In this document: positions 9,276 to 19,989 of the stretch, piece after piece
Layout: each line of letters begins with the position of its first letter
How positions within the stretch are numbered: the stretch's first letter is position 1
Assembly (NCBI GenBank): GCA_037176885.1
Contig: JAWWNJ010000180.1
Coordinates: 186,001-250,000 of the forward strand
Length of the DNA: 64,000 nucleotides
DNA from: Favolaschia claudopus
Taxonomy: Eukaryota; Basidiomycota; Agaricomycetes; Agaricales; Mycenaceae
Direction of reading: 5' to 3'
The notes under the pieces: generated by a model
What the model was told of the DNA's origin: nothing
The model's database searches: none
Seen by the model: the letters and a program-made list of their open reading frames with translations, nothing else
Position numbers and translations under genes: made by a program

Positions 9276-12166
9276 TCAAGATACCATCGCATCCGGCCCA
9301 GCGTCAGAAGATCCAGCAGCCTTCTCGGCGGCAGCTTTATCCGCAGCAGCCTTCTCAGCGGCCATCTCAGCCTCCAGCTGAGCATTGAACTCCTCTCTCT
9401 CCTTCTCCTCCTCTACCATACGGTTCTTCAACGCCAAGCGCTGAGCCATGGCCGTAACCCGCTCGTACTCCGGAGCATCCCGCTGTTGTCTCTTAACACG
9501 TCCCTCGGCCTTCGCACGCTCGCGGTTGTCCTGCCGGCGCAAGTCCATTTCCGTCAAGCGGTCCCAACGCGCCTGGGAAACAAGGACCTGCCCGGCAGGC
9601 GGCGCCTCGGCAAGGTCACTCTCGCGAACAGAATAGATGACGATAGAGGGGAGGTGATGGTCGGGATACCAGAGAGTGCGGCCCGACTCGATGTCGTAGT
9701 AAGCCCACTTCTCTCCGGAAAGGCAATGAGCATTGAGAATGCGCGCGAAGTCGACATAGCCCCAAGGCATGTCCTTGTAGCGATTGGCGGGGTCGTTAAG
9801 GAGGTAATTAAACATGATGTATACGCGGACCAGCATCGCGGGAACAACGTGGATGGTTTCGTTATCGGGGTCGCGAAGGTGGAAGGTGTGATCGTCGATA
9901 TGCTGGAGCCAATGCGAATTGTTGAAGTCGAGGAATTTAGCGAGGGCGACAATGTCCTTCCCAAGCACTCCGTTGACACGGAAGCCGGAAGACTGGGTGG
10001 AAGAAGAGGAAGATTTGTTGGAGTGTTTGTGGTTGGGCATGGTGAGGAATGGGATAACGGTTGAGGAAGTAGAGGATGAGTAAGAGGTAGAGGAGAACTC
10101 GGGATTGAGTTCCACAAACAACTTCAGAGGGTTTATATATCCACTCTGAATTGAGACATACCTCTGTTCCGCATGAATCAAGACGATATCCGCAGAAAAT
10201 ACGTCAATGTCTTCCTCGGGTAATTTCCCAGACCCGAGCGGAAGTTCAGAAATCTCGGATATTCCGAGAGACTCAAAATAATCCTGTAAGGCGGTGAGAT
10301 GACTCGCCTGAGAGTATGGCATCCAAGAGCGATCCCCGGATTGCCACTGAACTTCAAAGACGGCATTGGCACGCCGTCCCGAGTGCCCCACAATTTTATC
10401 AATAGCCCATTCGTGGGTTGTTGCATTGGTGGAAACATCCAGCTGAGTTTCCAACCTCCCTGGAAAGCGGCGGTCATCATTCGGCACATGGATCCGAAGT
10501 AATGAAGAGTGAAAGACATTGTGTACACCGCGTTGTTTCATATTCGGAGGCAGTTCAATCTGAAATGAATTATTCCCGAAGTCTCGGAGAATGCGGTAAG
10601 GACCAATGAATTTAGGAATTAGCTTACGAGCTAATCCCTTCTCAAATTTGAGGTTCTTGGTTGAGAGATAGACCAAGTCTCCTTGCACAAAAGGTGCGGC
10701 TTGCCTTCGCCTATTTGCGTTGCGAGTTTGTTTGACGCGAGCAGCAAGAACTGCGTCATGAGCTGCCATAATGGCGAGCCGACGTTGTAATGCAAAATTA
10801 GCGATCCCAGGGTATTCTCGAGTGCGATCGGAGTCCCAGATCAAAGACCGAGGCATCCGCCCGTTGTTCAGAAAGAATGGAGTATAGCCCGTTGTCTCAG
10901 AACGAGCGGAATTGAGTGCAAATTCTACAGCGGGTAATTTTGCAACCCAATCCTTCTGTTTCTCGCCAATGCACTGTCTAAGCATCTGGGTTACGGTACG
11001 GTTTGCCCGTTCCGTGCTGCCATCCGTCTCGGGATGATACGCACTTGACATTCTCAGCTTGGTTCCAATCAATTCATGAAGTCGACGCCAGAAATTACTG
11101 GTAAACAGAACATCGCGATCACTCACGATGGATTTAGGTAGCCCGTGTAACTTGTACACATGTTCGAACATAAGTTCGGCCATCTGTTTAGCAGTGTAAT
11201 TGATACGACTCGGAATAATGTGTACCATTCCGGTTAATAAGCAGATTACAACTGTAATGGAATTGAACACGCTATCGCGGTTCTTGGACTCGGGGAGAGG
11301 TCCCACAAAGTCTACCCCAATCGATTCCCAAGGCTGAGTAGGAGGATTGAGTGAATGAAGAAATCCGTAGGGTTTCTGATTGTTCGGCTTACTGTGTTTG
11401 CAAGTTTTGCACGAGTCGCAATAGATTTGCGTATCAGGAACTAGATCCTTCCACCACACATACTCCCGAAGGTAGTCCGTGGTTTTGCGAGGCCCAAGGT
11501 GCGCCAGAACAGAATGAGCTTCCGAGATAATGATTTCCCGGATGTTTCGACCCTTGTATTTGAGATGAGGGACACAGAGGACTTTGCGATCGTGTTCACA
11601 GAGGAATATGAGCCCGTCAGAGACCTCGAAGTTCTTGAAGGCTTTCGGAGTTGCCAGAATGTCCTTAAAGAACGAATCTTCGTCGTATTTATGCTGTAAG
11701 AACTTCACCAAGTCCAAGCCATCAGTCCCTCCAGAGACCACAGGAAAGAGAGAAGGATCCATGTCCTTTAACTGTTGCTCAAGTTCAGATAGTGTAGGCG
11801 GTCGTGGAGTCGACGGTTCAAGAGGTGGAGGCTCGTCGGTCATGGTAGACGGAGAAATAGATTCCGTTGATGGCGGATTTGCTTCCGGGATCAAAGTTTG
11901 ATCACCGCTGTCAAACGGCTTTGCCTCCGCACTTGACTTCATGTCGGTGCCTGCTCTTGACTTCGCGTCAGAGCGCCTTGACTTCGCGTCAGGCTTTTTC
12001 AATTTCGATTTATTGGTACTCCCGCCCTCCTTTGCTTCTCCTGGAGATGCAAAATCCTGTTTGTCAACGTTACGAGTCATTGACCTCAAAACTCGACCCT
12101 CTTGGGTATGCTTCGCCTCAGCAGCCTTCTGCTTAAGCTGTTGCTCAGCAGCACGTGTAGCAGACC
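9276..12166 (-). CDS. Gypsy polyprotein, second part: integrase, chromodomain, C-terminal extension
   Basis: This is the continuation of the frame at 12747-19266 after removal of the LINE insertion. A zinc-binding HHCC region (EAHSVLAHLG...YCDSCKTCKHSK) lies at about residues 205-245. The integrase core has D (GVDFVGPLP, about 285), D (VSDRDVLF, about 345) and E (DGSTERANR, about 385). A chromodomain-like segment (EWAIDKIVGH...VQWQSGDRSWMPYSQA) is at about 590-640, the part thought to guide chromoviruses to modified chromatin. The last about 320 residues form an extension without recognised domain that ends in a charged, alanine-rich coiled-coil-like tail. Upstream of the first in-frame ATG (12077) the frame stays open to the LINE junction, which supports the fusion. 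Confidence 0.88.
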
Positions 12167-12746
12167 TCTGTCACAAATACGGACACACCAAGGCTCGATG
12201 CAACGTCAAGAAGCCATCTTGCGGCATATGTGCGAAGCCCTCGGCGGACCATCCTCACGGCGACACCTCCCAATGTTCTGGCCCTGTGGAATGCCTCAAT
12301 TGTGGTGGAAAGCACCGCGCGGATTCGTATACCTGCCCGCGTCGGAAAGAGTTGGCGGTAACTCTGGCGGAGCGCATGAAGGACCTTCACCAGGCTTTAG
12401 ATAAGTCGTCGGTCCACCCTCTCCCGTACATACAATCCCCTCGTTAATCCTCTCCGCTCTCTTTTATTCTTCTGTATTCTTCATCCTTGATTCATACCCA
12501 CCCTATGTCTCCCTCTTCCCCTTCCTTCCCGTTCCATCTCAAATATTTGATACTGTTACTCCTCAAACTTTCATTCCCTTGCGCGATACTTAACCTTCTT
12601 TTCCTCTCTCGTTATAGTCTATATTACCGTTTCCAAACTACCTACTATATGAAATCCCCGCCGACCCTTACCGTACTGCTGCATAGCTCTTCCGTAGCCA
12701 GGTACAGCATATATTAGAACTTCAAATCAAATCAAATCAAATCAAA
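12167..12746 (+). mobile_element. 5'-truncated LINE fragment (ORF1 C-terminus, 3' UTR, TCAAA tail)
   Basis: The plus strand encodes the end of a LINE Gag-like ORF1: zinc-knuckle residues CHKYGHTKARC, then CGICAKPSADHPHG and CLNCGGKHRADSYTC, ending at TAG about 12401-12403. An untranslated stretch follows and the element ends in about five TCAAA units. There is no ORF2. The first cysteine of the first knuckle is missing, so the copy is truncated at its 5' end. It sits inside the Gypsy polyprotein between RNase H and integrase. Removing 12167-12746 exactly (580 bp) restores the frame, so no target duplication is visible. Confidence 0.8.
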
Positions 12747-15700
12747 CCCGGTCGCTCGCTATCGCTTTCGCTTCAGAACCAGCAAACACCGGCATGGAGA
12801 TAGAATTGATATTGAGAGCGTCGTTATTGACCACATCATGGTACGTGTACTCGCTTCTTGCGCGCACGGTACCCGGTGCCTCATTTGAGTAGATCCGGGA
12901 TAAAGCATCCGCGAGAACATTCTCTGTTCCCGGGATGTATACCACCTCAAAATCGAATTCGGAAATCTTTTCCATCCAACGAGCTTGTCGTCCGGACAAA
13001 TTCTTCTGGTTCATGAAGTGAATCAGGCCTTTGTGGTCTGTTATCCATTTGAAATGGAACCCTTGTAGTATGTCACGGTGCCTGATCATTGCTTCAACAC
13101 CTGCTAACATTTCAATCTCATGCACAGGATAGTTCTGCTGAGCCGAGTTAAGTTTTGCACTGAAAAATGCGGCAACTTTGGCTGACTTCCAATTAGCTCC
13201 CTGGCTTACTACGCCAGCAATTGCCGAGCTCGATCCGTCCGTGACCAGAAAGGCAGGATCAGCACCTGGTCCGTATTTCAGAGGAACACGGCGATGCTCT
13301 CGCGATTGGTGAGCAATCCGCTTGCAATCTTCGAAAGCTCGCTGATGGGTATAACCCCAACGGAAAGGGACAGTATCCCCAGTTAATCCGTGAAGGATAC
13401 CCATAGGCTCTCGGATCCGAGCCAGATCATCAGCAAGGTAACCAATCGAGCCGAGAAATCCACGCAGTAAGTCCCGGTTCGTTGGAGTTTTCCAGTTGAT
13501 TACACTATCGACCTTATCAGGGTCCATCCGGATTCCATCATCGTCAACAATTCGACCGAGAACCTTCATGTCTGGCTTCAAGAATTGAAGTTTATGCTCA
13601 CTCAGGTAGAGTGTTTCACGTTTTAACACGTCGATGATTGCCTTGACATGCTTAATGTGCTCGTCTAAGGTCTCAGAATAGATGATAATATCATCAAGAT
13701 ACACATCCATGAACCTTCCGATGAAATCCGAGAACAGGTAATTCATTAATGATTGATACGTGGCTGGTGCGTTGCAATCGCCTATTTGGATCACCAAACT
13801 GACCATATTTCCATCAGGAGTAGTAACGGTTGTACGGTCTACATGTTCGGGAATTATCCGAATCTGTTCATATGCGTCCTGGCCATCAATTAGCGAACGA
13901 TATTTACACCGCGCAACACGACGCAAAATACCTTCCATGTCGGGAAGCGGGGAAGATAACTTGTGAGTATTTTTATTGCGTGCTCGCAAGTCAACCACGG
14001 TGCGTAGTTTCGGCGGGTTTGTCTTCGCTTTCGGAATTAACAACATAGGAACAGTATTTCCTGAGCTGGTTACTTTCCAGCGTCCAGTTTTCAGGTAATT
14101 TCGGCGCTTTTCATCCCATTGAGGACGAAGAGCCTCCGGACACCGAGACGGTCTCCAAGGTAAGATTTTCTTTTCGTCAATCAGAGGGATTGTATGGTTA
14201 ATTGCACGCAAAGGCGGCAGAGGTGTTTCAGCCGCTTTCTTACAGATTGGCTTTGCGTATTCCATCAACTCGTCTCGAGCCGATTGGACCACATTATCAG
14301 CTAACTCAGCTGAATGTGAATAAATTTTCGCAGTTGCAACACCGGAAATAGGTAAGCATTTCGCGCTTCCAACGCAAACTCGAGCGGGGTTGAGCCCGAT
14401 ATTAACTTGATGTTGAAACAGCCACGCCGTTCCGAGAATCATGTCATAGCCACTCACATTTGCGAGGTAGAAAGTACGCGGACAATTAATGTCTTGATAC
14501 TTGAAGTTAACTTCAACCGAGTGATTAATTTTGGACCTTGAGCCTTGAACGGCTAGTTGCAGGATAATTGGTTCGTCCAATTCTCGTCGTTTCAACTGAA
14601 GCTGATCTGCTAAAGAGGTCGAAATCAGATCCCCAAGTGAACCCGAGTCAACGAGCGCACGCGCTGGGTGCCCGTTGACATGAACTACAATAATCAACGG
14701 CTTTGCGACAATTTTGTCAGGGACTCGAGGCATGCATGCGGTACGCGAAATTCCATTTACTTGATCCGCAGGGACCTGAATCCCTCCGCAGTATAGAATA
14801 GACGAATCTAACGCGTCTTGGAATTGAACATCCGCAAGCATTTTCAACAAGTATGATAATTTAGGTAGCGCACTTGGTCTACCGAGTTCAACTTCGATTG
14901 TATCGCGTTCAATTTCAATTGATTGAATTACTTCAAACAACCGAATTTCTTGTTCTGAATACGATGTCTCAAAGAGAAGATACAAATAGCCGAAGCCATC
15001 TTCCGTATCAAACGTATTCCAACGAATACTTTCTTCACGTTCAATTTTACCGCGCTTTCGGCGGATCCAATTTACGAGGTTGAACCTCCAGTTCATCAAA
15101 TAGTCCTCTGGCAGGTCTAACTGCCAGCGACAACCTCGTTTGTTTGCTCCCGAGACAATATACAATCCAGGATACTTCTTGCGAACATGGTAAGTTGAAA
15201 GTTCAGGGTATTTTTCAACCCGTTCATTCAAATATTGATTTGCTCCGTTGCAGAGTAAATCATCGATTGGCACTTGATGAAGTGGACGAGGTGACTCAGC
15301 TATTCTTTCAAGCTGATACAACCGCTCGCTGGCGTACCACGCTGCGATCTCAAATTCTTCATCAAATAATCGACCTTTCGGTACGATCGTAATCTCATGA
15401 AAATATTCGTCCCAAACGGTCCATTGCAGGTCTACTACTTGATCAAGATAAAAGCGACGTTTATCCCGGCAAGGTCTGTCTATTTCAACAAGTTCATCGC
15501 CCGGATAAGGCTGTAGAAATTCGAGGACGGCACATGCGCCCTCCGCTACAAGATCACCAATGCGATCGGTTCGAAGTCGTTTATTTTCCAAATTTGATGA
15601 TGGAATATCCTGTAAGTCTAGGACCTCGCAGATGAGATTCAGACGGTCATCCAGCGTTTCTCCGGGATTCCCTGAAAGTCTCAATGCTGAGTTAAACTCA

Positions 15701-18700
15701 GGTTCGTCTTCATCATAAAAATCATCAAACTCATCAATTTCAGAGTCGGAGTCGCTTACTGACATTAACTCTGGCATATCAGAGTAGTCAGACGTCGTTG
15801 GAATGTGATCTTCTTGACCAGGTAAGTCTTCAACTTCTTCTGGTTCAATTTCTCCTTCAGATCCATTGCAAAATCCGGGAATTCTGAAGCAACGAGGGAG
15901 ATCAAAGTCCCCATCATCCGAGTCCGAGTCCGACTCGTACTCTGAATCACTCGTCTCGAATAATTCAGGCAGGTCAGCGAACTCGTCTTCTGATTCACTG
16001 GGTTCATATCCAGACGAACTAGATGTTTCTGAGTCCGAATAGGAAGGTAATTCCGCAAATTTCTCAATATACCAGGCCGAGAGATCAAAGTCTCGGTTTT
16101 GCAGGAATTCTTTGGGAAGAATTTGCGGTTCGATGTTTCGGAATAGACTGGTGACAAGGTAAGAGTCCTCGTCGAAAGATTCGACTCGAATTTTATTATC
16201 CTTGATCACAGGAGTGTCAATTTCTTGATCTACGTCCTGCAAGATAAATGTTGCCATTGTTGCGAACATGTCGTCGGTTTCCGCAGTGTAGCGGTCTTCC
16301 CATTCAACATCATCAGGATCAAGTCCGATGGCGATCTGGCGCTCGATAGCATACCAGAGACCTATCTTGAAGTCTTTGTCAAACAAGAATTCCATCGGTA
16401 AGATCACATCCTCCATGGTTGCATTGTCGATAACAACATATTCAGTTTCCGAAGTTTCGTATACTTGGAATCGAGATTCTTCTTGAACCTCTTCATCTCC
16501 AGGGTAAGGTTGAGCTTCCTGCAGTACAATTCGAACGAATCGAGCCACTAAATCGCCGATAGGTCGCAGTTTTTCCGGGTGAGAGTTGACAGTTTCCAAA
16601 ATATTTAAATCCTGGTTCCCGCCCTCCTCAGCTTCCATACGAAAAATCGCAGACCCGACAGGCAAGGTTTCCAACACTTCAGTCGTTGCTGAAAGTGCTG
16701 ATTCGTTTGCAGTACGCATTCGCGCTGCATGTGCGCCGAAACCTGGAGGTTTACCCTTCTGGTTGGAATTCATGGTCGTCAACTTGGGGCAGTTGCGAGC
16801 CATATGGCCTGCTTCTTCGCAATTCAAGCAAAGCCCAGCAGCCATTAATTCGTTTCGACGTTTGGTCGACAATTTCCGGTCAGGGTAAGTTCGTTTTCCC
16901 TTGAACTGGTTGTTATTAGAAGGCTTTGCCTTCTCGTTGTGCGGTTTAGGTGAGTTTAACTTCACAGATGAAGTCTGGATCACCGGTTTCTTATAGAAAC
17001 GACCACCACGTCCACGAGTGGGGGTTTTCACCGAGGAAGTAGAAGGTTTGCTTGCGCTTCCCTTCGGCTTATCATCCTCGGGTCTACCGAGTAATTTTTC
17101 AGCTTGTTCAGCTTCAACCACGACATCGTCCCACGACGATACTTCTGGATCAAGCTTTTGGCGAGACATCTCTCTTTTGATGTCTTTGCGCAAGCTCAAC
17201 CAGAGACGGGTAACCTTCTCCTGGTCATCCGGCAATCCAATCATGGTATGTAATTGCTCGTACTCGGCAATATGTTCAGTTACTGATTTTGAACCTTGGT
17301 AGAGTCCGTTCAGTTTGATACGTTGTTTCAACCTGAAGTCCTTAGGGAAACAATAATTCAGAAGTTCGGTGAAGAACTTCGGTAAGGTCCACTGTTTTTC
17401 ATATTTTACAACCTTCCGTTCGTAAAATTCGCCAGCTGATCCCGTCATGAAATAGCTGATAATAAAAATCTGGTCCTCTTTTGGGACTTTACCCATGGTA
17501 ACATAGTTCGTACTTTCGCGAACGAAGCGGAAATAGGCATACGAATTAACTGATCCGTCATATTTAGTAGGTGGGACCGGTTTCAAGGTCATCTTGGTAG
17601 TCCGACGAGATTTTGATCTCGACCGGCGGTAGCCTTTCGCTCTTCGCGATTTGCTAGCTTTCCGCGAGTTGCGGGAATGGCTATGTTTATTTTTATGTTT
17701 GCGGGTATGCGACTTACGACGCCGTTTCGCAGACTTTCCAGAATCGGAATCACTCCCTTCAGAGCTTGAGGAACTCCCAGAGGTGCTGGACTCGTCGCCC
17801 GAATCAGACGAATCATCATCGGAGGAATCCGAGCTTGAACTCGATGAGCTGCTAGAACTCGAGGAACTCGAACTCGACGAAGGTGGAAAAGTATTACGAG
17901 CGGCAGCCTCGCGGATAACATTGTCGATAAATGTGCCGCCCACAAGGGGTCTAGCAGGAGGGGAATCAGAGCGCTTCTTATCCTGTTTACCAGGATTCTT
18001 GGTGCGCATTTCCTTCCTAATGCTTGATTCAACCGCTTCCTTAGAGCGGTTTCTAACCTTTTTAGCTTGTTTCTTTCGAAGCAACTTAGCGGTATGTTTA
18101 TCTTCCGCTATTTTGGCGTCCTTCTGACGCTTCTCCTCAAGCTTGATTTCTTTCAGACGTTTCTGAAGGTTCAATCTTTCATCTGATAATGAAATAGATG
18201 TCTGGCCAGACACGGAGTGAGGGGGAGGAGAATTATATTCAGGTTTGTCTATTACAACAGTAGAGGATAAACTATCCGACGGGACATTATTCACAGGTAA
18301 ATCCTGGAACAAGTCGGAAGGAGTTGTGATAGGCTCCTTCTTAATACGCTTAATTTCTTCAAAATTAGCGAATGCCGCGCGTTGTGCGTCAAGATCAGCC
18401 TCTGAGAACTGATCTGACCAATCGACCGCACCCCAATTAAGTGGGTCTGGTCCTTTACCCTTATTCGGCTTCGAAGGGCCTTCACCTCGAGAAGATTCGC
18501 TATCCGAGGAGGAAGCAGAACGAATCTCGACCTTCCGAGTAGGCGCAGGTGTAGATTGCGCCTGAGGGCCTGCCGAACGAGGTAAGTTAAAATTATTCAG
18601 TTTAACTTTCGCAATTTTATCGCCGTCATCATCGGACGCAAAGGAAACCAATTCCTCGTCGGACACATGAGAGGTACGTCGACTTTCCTCAGCAGCCTTG

Positions 18701-19266
18701 GCCATGCGCAAATAGCGCTTACCAATCTGCCTGAGTTCTTTAGAACTCATTTCTTTAGTCGCACGTTCAATCGGCGAAGTAGAAGTCGAGGTGGACCGAT
18801 TGAGGTCCACTCCACCCGACTTCTTATCTTCCTTGTGAGATTTGGAAGTCTCGCGAGTCACCTGCGTCCAGGTGTCACTTTTCTCGCTCGCATTCGAGTC
18901 GAGAAGACCAAAATCCACGTTGCTATCAAGCGACGGGACAAGCAATAGCTCAGAGCTCTCCTCCAAAAGAGAAGCTCTATTATCCACCACCTGAGCAGGT
19001 GGGGTACTAACCGCCCGAGTGGGTGGTGAAGCAGAAACAACCCGGCTGAATAACAGCTCAGGTGTAACGCTGCGCGGCTTGGGCGAACCCAAAGCCGGCA
19101 TGGGAGCGGAGTGCTCGGGAGCGCGATGCTCGGAACTAGAGGAAGAGGAAATAGAAGAAACAGACGCACCAATGCCCGCACGTTCCTCGTTAGATGGACG
19201 AGAGTTCCGAGTAGCAGCCCGAGTGATAATTGGGGAACGTCCGCGGCCACGAAGAAATTGAGCCAT
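12742..19266 (-). CDS. Gypsy polyprotein, first part: Gag, zinc knuckle, protease, RT, RNase H
   Basis: The frame has 2174 codons; its last codons and TGA come from the LINE tail. The N-terminal 560 residues are low-complexity, with a serine run near residue 475. A retrotransposon Gag domain lies at about 565-730 and a CCHC knuckle (CLNCEEAGHMARNC) at about 810. Residues about 880-1400 hold four diverged repeats with IGDLVA...QPYPGDE and LP-x-EFL-x-x-DF...WY motifs separated by acidic linkers. I do not recognise this domain. The aspartic protease motif ALVDSGS is at about 1539. RT shows VDLRARNK, the catalytic YLDD at about 1855 and the primer-grip region. RNase H shows LVTDGSSSAIAG (about 2010) and ending VLADALSR. 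ATG at 19266 is the first in frame after a leader from the 5' LTR. Confidence 0.92.
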   Translation of the reverse strand: MAQFLRGRGRSPIITRAATRNSRPSNEERAGIGASVSSISSSSSSEHRAPEHSAPMPALGSPKPRSVTPELLFSRVVSASPPTRAVSTPPAQVVDNRASLLEESSELLLVPSLDSNVDFGLLDSNASEKSDTWTQVTRETSKSHKEDKKSGGVDLNRSTSTSTSPIERATKEMSSKELRQIGKRYLRMAKAAEESRRTSHVSDEELVSFASDDDGDKIAKVKLNNFNLPRSAGPQAQSTPAPTRKVEIRSASSSDSESSRGEGPSKPNKGKGPDPLNWGAVDWSDQFSEADLDAQRAAFANFEEIKRIKKEPITTPSDLFQDLPVNNVPSDSLSSTVVIDKPEYNSPPPHSVSGQTSISLSDERLNLQKRLKEIKLEEKRQKDAKIAEDKHTAKLLRKKQAKKVRNRSKEAVESSIRKEMRTKNPGKQDKKRSDSPPARPLVGGTFIDNVIREAAARNTFPPSSSSSSSSSSSSSSSSSDSSDDDSSDSGDESSTSGSSSSSEGSDSDSGKSAKRRRKSHTRKHKNKHSHSRNSRKASKSRRAKGYRRSRSKSRRTTKMTLKPVPPTKYDGSVNSYAYFRFVRESTNYVTMGKVPKEDQIFIISYFMTGSAGEFYERKVVKYEKQWTLPKFFTELLNYCFPKDFRLKQRIKLNGLYQGSKSVTEHIAEYEQLHTMIGLPDDQEKVTRLWLSLRKDIKREMSRQKLDPEVSSWDDVVVEAEQAEKLLGRPEDDKPKGSASKPSTSSVKTPTRGRGGRFYKKPVIQTSSVKLNSPKPHNEKAKPSNNNQFKGKRTYPDRKLSTKRRNELMAAGLCLNCEEAGHMARNCPKLTTMNSNQKGKPPGFGAHAARMRTANESALSATTEVLETLPVGSAIFRMEAEEGGNQDLNILETVNSHPEKLRPIGDLVARFVRIVLQEAQPYPGDEEVQEESRFQVYETSETEYVVIDNATMEDVILPMEFLFDKDFKIGLWYAIERQIAIGLDPDDVEWEDRYTAETDDMFATMATFILQDVDQEIDTPVIKDNKIRVESFDEDSYLVTSLFRNIEPQILPKEFLQNRDFDLSAWYIEKFAELPSYSDSETSSSSGYEPSESEDEFADLPELFETSDSEYESDSDSDDGDFDLPRCFRIPGFCNGSEGEIEPEEVEDLPGQEDHIPTTSDYSDMPELMSVSDSDSEIDEFDDFYDEDEPEFNSALRLSGNPGETLDDRLNLICEVLDLQDIPSSNLENKRLRTDRIGDLVAEGACAVLEFLQPYPGDELVEIDRPCRDKRRFYLDQVVDLQWTVWDEYFHEITIVPKGRLFDEEFEIAAWYASERLYQLERIAESPRPLHQVPIDDLLCNGANQYLNERVEKYPELSTYHVRKKYPGLYIVSGANKRGCRWQLDLPEDYLMNWRFNLVNWIRRKRGKIEREESIRWNTFDTEDGFGYLYLLFETSYSEQEIRLFEVIQSIEIERDTIEVELGRPSALPKLSYLLKMLADVQFQDALDSSILYCGGIQVPADQVNGISRTACMPRVPDKIVAKPLIIVVHVNGHPARALVDSGSLGDLISTSLADQLQLKRRELDEPIILQLAVQGSRSKINHSVEVNFKYQDINCPRTFYLANVSGYDMILGTAWLFQHQVNIGLNPARVCVGSAKCLPISGVATAKIYSHSAELADNVVQSARDELMEYAKPICKKAAETPLPPLRAINHTIPLIDEKKILPWRPSRCPEALRPQWDEKRRNYLKTGRWKVTSSGNTVPMLLIPKAKTNPPKLRTVVDLRARNKNTHKLSSPLPDMEGILRRVARCKYRSLIDGQDAYEQIRIIPEHVDRTTVTTPDGNMVSLVIQIGDCNAPATYQSLMNYLFSDFIGRFMDVYLDDIIIYSETLDEHIKHVKAIIDVLKRETLYLSEHKLQFLKPDMKVLGRIVDDDGIRMDPDKVDSVINWKTPTNRDLLRGFLGSIGYLADDLARIREPMGILHGLTGDTVPFRWGYTHQRAFEDCKRIAHQSREHRRVPLKYGPGADPAFLVTDGSSSAIAGVVSQGANWKSAKVAAFFSAKLNSAQQNYPVHEIEMLAGVEAMIRHRDILQGFHFKWITDHKGLIHFMNQKNLSGRQARWMEKISEFDFEVVYIPGTENVLADALSRIYSNEAPGTVRARSEYTYHDVVNNDALNINSISMPVFAGSEAKAIASDRV

Positions 19267-19429
19267 TGCGATAAAAGAGAAGAGTAAAAAGCAGGAGACG
19301 AGATTTGAGACAAGAGATGAGACACGAGAAGCTTTGGTGAGGTAGTCGTCGTCGAAGTCGGTAGCAGCGGTTGATCAGACCGCGGTTAACCAGAGCAAGC
19401 GGCGACGAGAAGCAGAGATACTATTTAGA

Positions 19430-19695
19430 AGTCAAAAATATGTGACGAAAGATTTACCGGTAGGCAATAGTTTCGGCACACGAGAGCTAGTTTGTGGCGA
19501 ACAGAGTGACTGGTTTAAGTTCTAGATTCACCAAAGAAATGTAGCTAATACATCTGAGTATTTATAGTAAGTAAGTAAGTAAAACAAAGGCGGAATGAGA
19601 TCATAGATGAGCGCAGGATAATGTAGACGGAGCGGAAAGTGGATGTAAGTCTAAGTACAACACGGTCACGAGATAAAAGAAATGATGGTGTTACA
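19430..19695 (-). repeat. 5' LTR of the Gypsy element
   Basis: It aligns with 8941-9244 from TGTAAC at 19695 down to about 19512. A TATA-like box (TATAAATACTCAG) lies at about 19570 on the minus strand. The block 19430-19511 is in opposite orientation to its partner, bordered by AGTCA/TGACT in both copies. The terminal about 30 bp with the second TGT/ACA end were not found, so the inner border is uncertain. Confidence 0.7.
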
Positions 19696-19699
19696 GAGG

Positions 19700-19989
19700 G
19701 ACACTGCAGAATTACATTGCGAACCAACCGCCAACTTATCTTCGCGTACACCCTGGATTATCTGCTGTCCATTTCGGATGTTACAAGGTAATGTCAAAAT
19801 AAAAGACCATGATTGATCAATTACACCGAATACAGCGGGAGAAACGCGAAGCATGTTGGTAAATCGGCTATACCCAAGCCAGATGCATGAAGGTTTCCAG
19901 CTTTTTTTCCACGTGGCCACGGTGTCGTAGATAGCGTGTGTTCTGGATAGCCGAAAGAGTCTGGATGTCGAGAGCGAGCTTATCAATCA
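19700..19989 (-). pseudogene. Possible PIF/Harbinger transposase relic
   Basis: A frame of about 95 residues contains FTNMLRVSPAVFGVI followed later by DKLAVGSQCN. This resembles the N-terminal helical region of fungal Harbinger transposases (RxSPxxFDxxxxxI ... QLAVALYR). The reading is degraded and cut by the Gypsy LTR at 19695. This is a weak call resting on one motif pattern. Confidence 0.35.

Larger units (their letters stand above)
8941..19695 (-). mobile_element. Ty3/Gypsy chromovirus retrotransposon, about 10.75 kb
   Basis: The element consists of LTR (19695-19430), a polyprotein gene and LTR (9244-8941). Domain order is Gag, zinc knuckle, protease, reverse transcriptase, RNase H, integrase, chromodomain, which is the Ty3/Gypsy chromovirus order. 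Without the LINE fragment at 12167-12746 the whole coding region from 19266 to 9276 is one uninterrupted frame of 9411 nt. No matching target duplication was found outside the LTRs, consistent with a rearranged left flank. The element is long for its family because of extra domains upstream of the protease and downstream of the chromodomain. Confidence 0.85.

Noticed and set aside
9231..10064. 277-codon plus-strand open frame
   Set aside because: It lies antisense within the Gypsy C-terminal coding region and shows no domain; an effect of codon bias on the other strand.
17651..18127. Acidic 158-codon plus-strand frame
   Set aside because: It is antisense to the serine/arginine-rich Gag N-terminus; composition mirrors the real frame.
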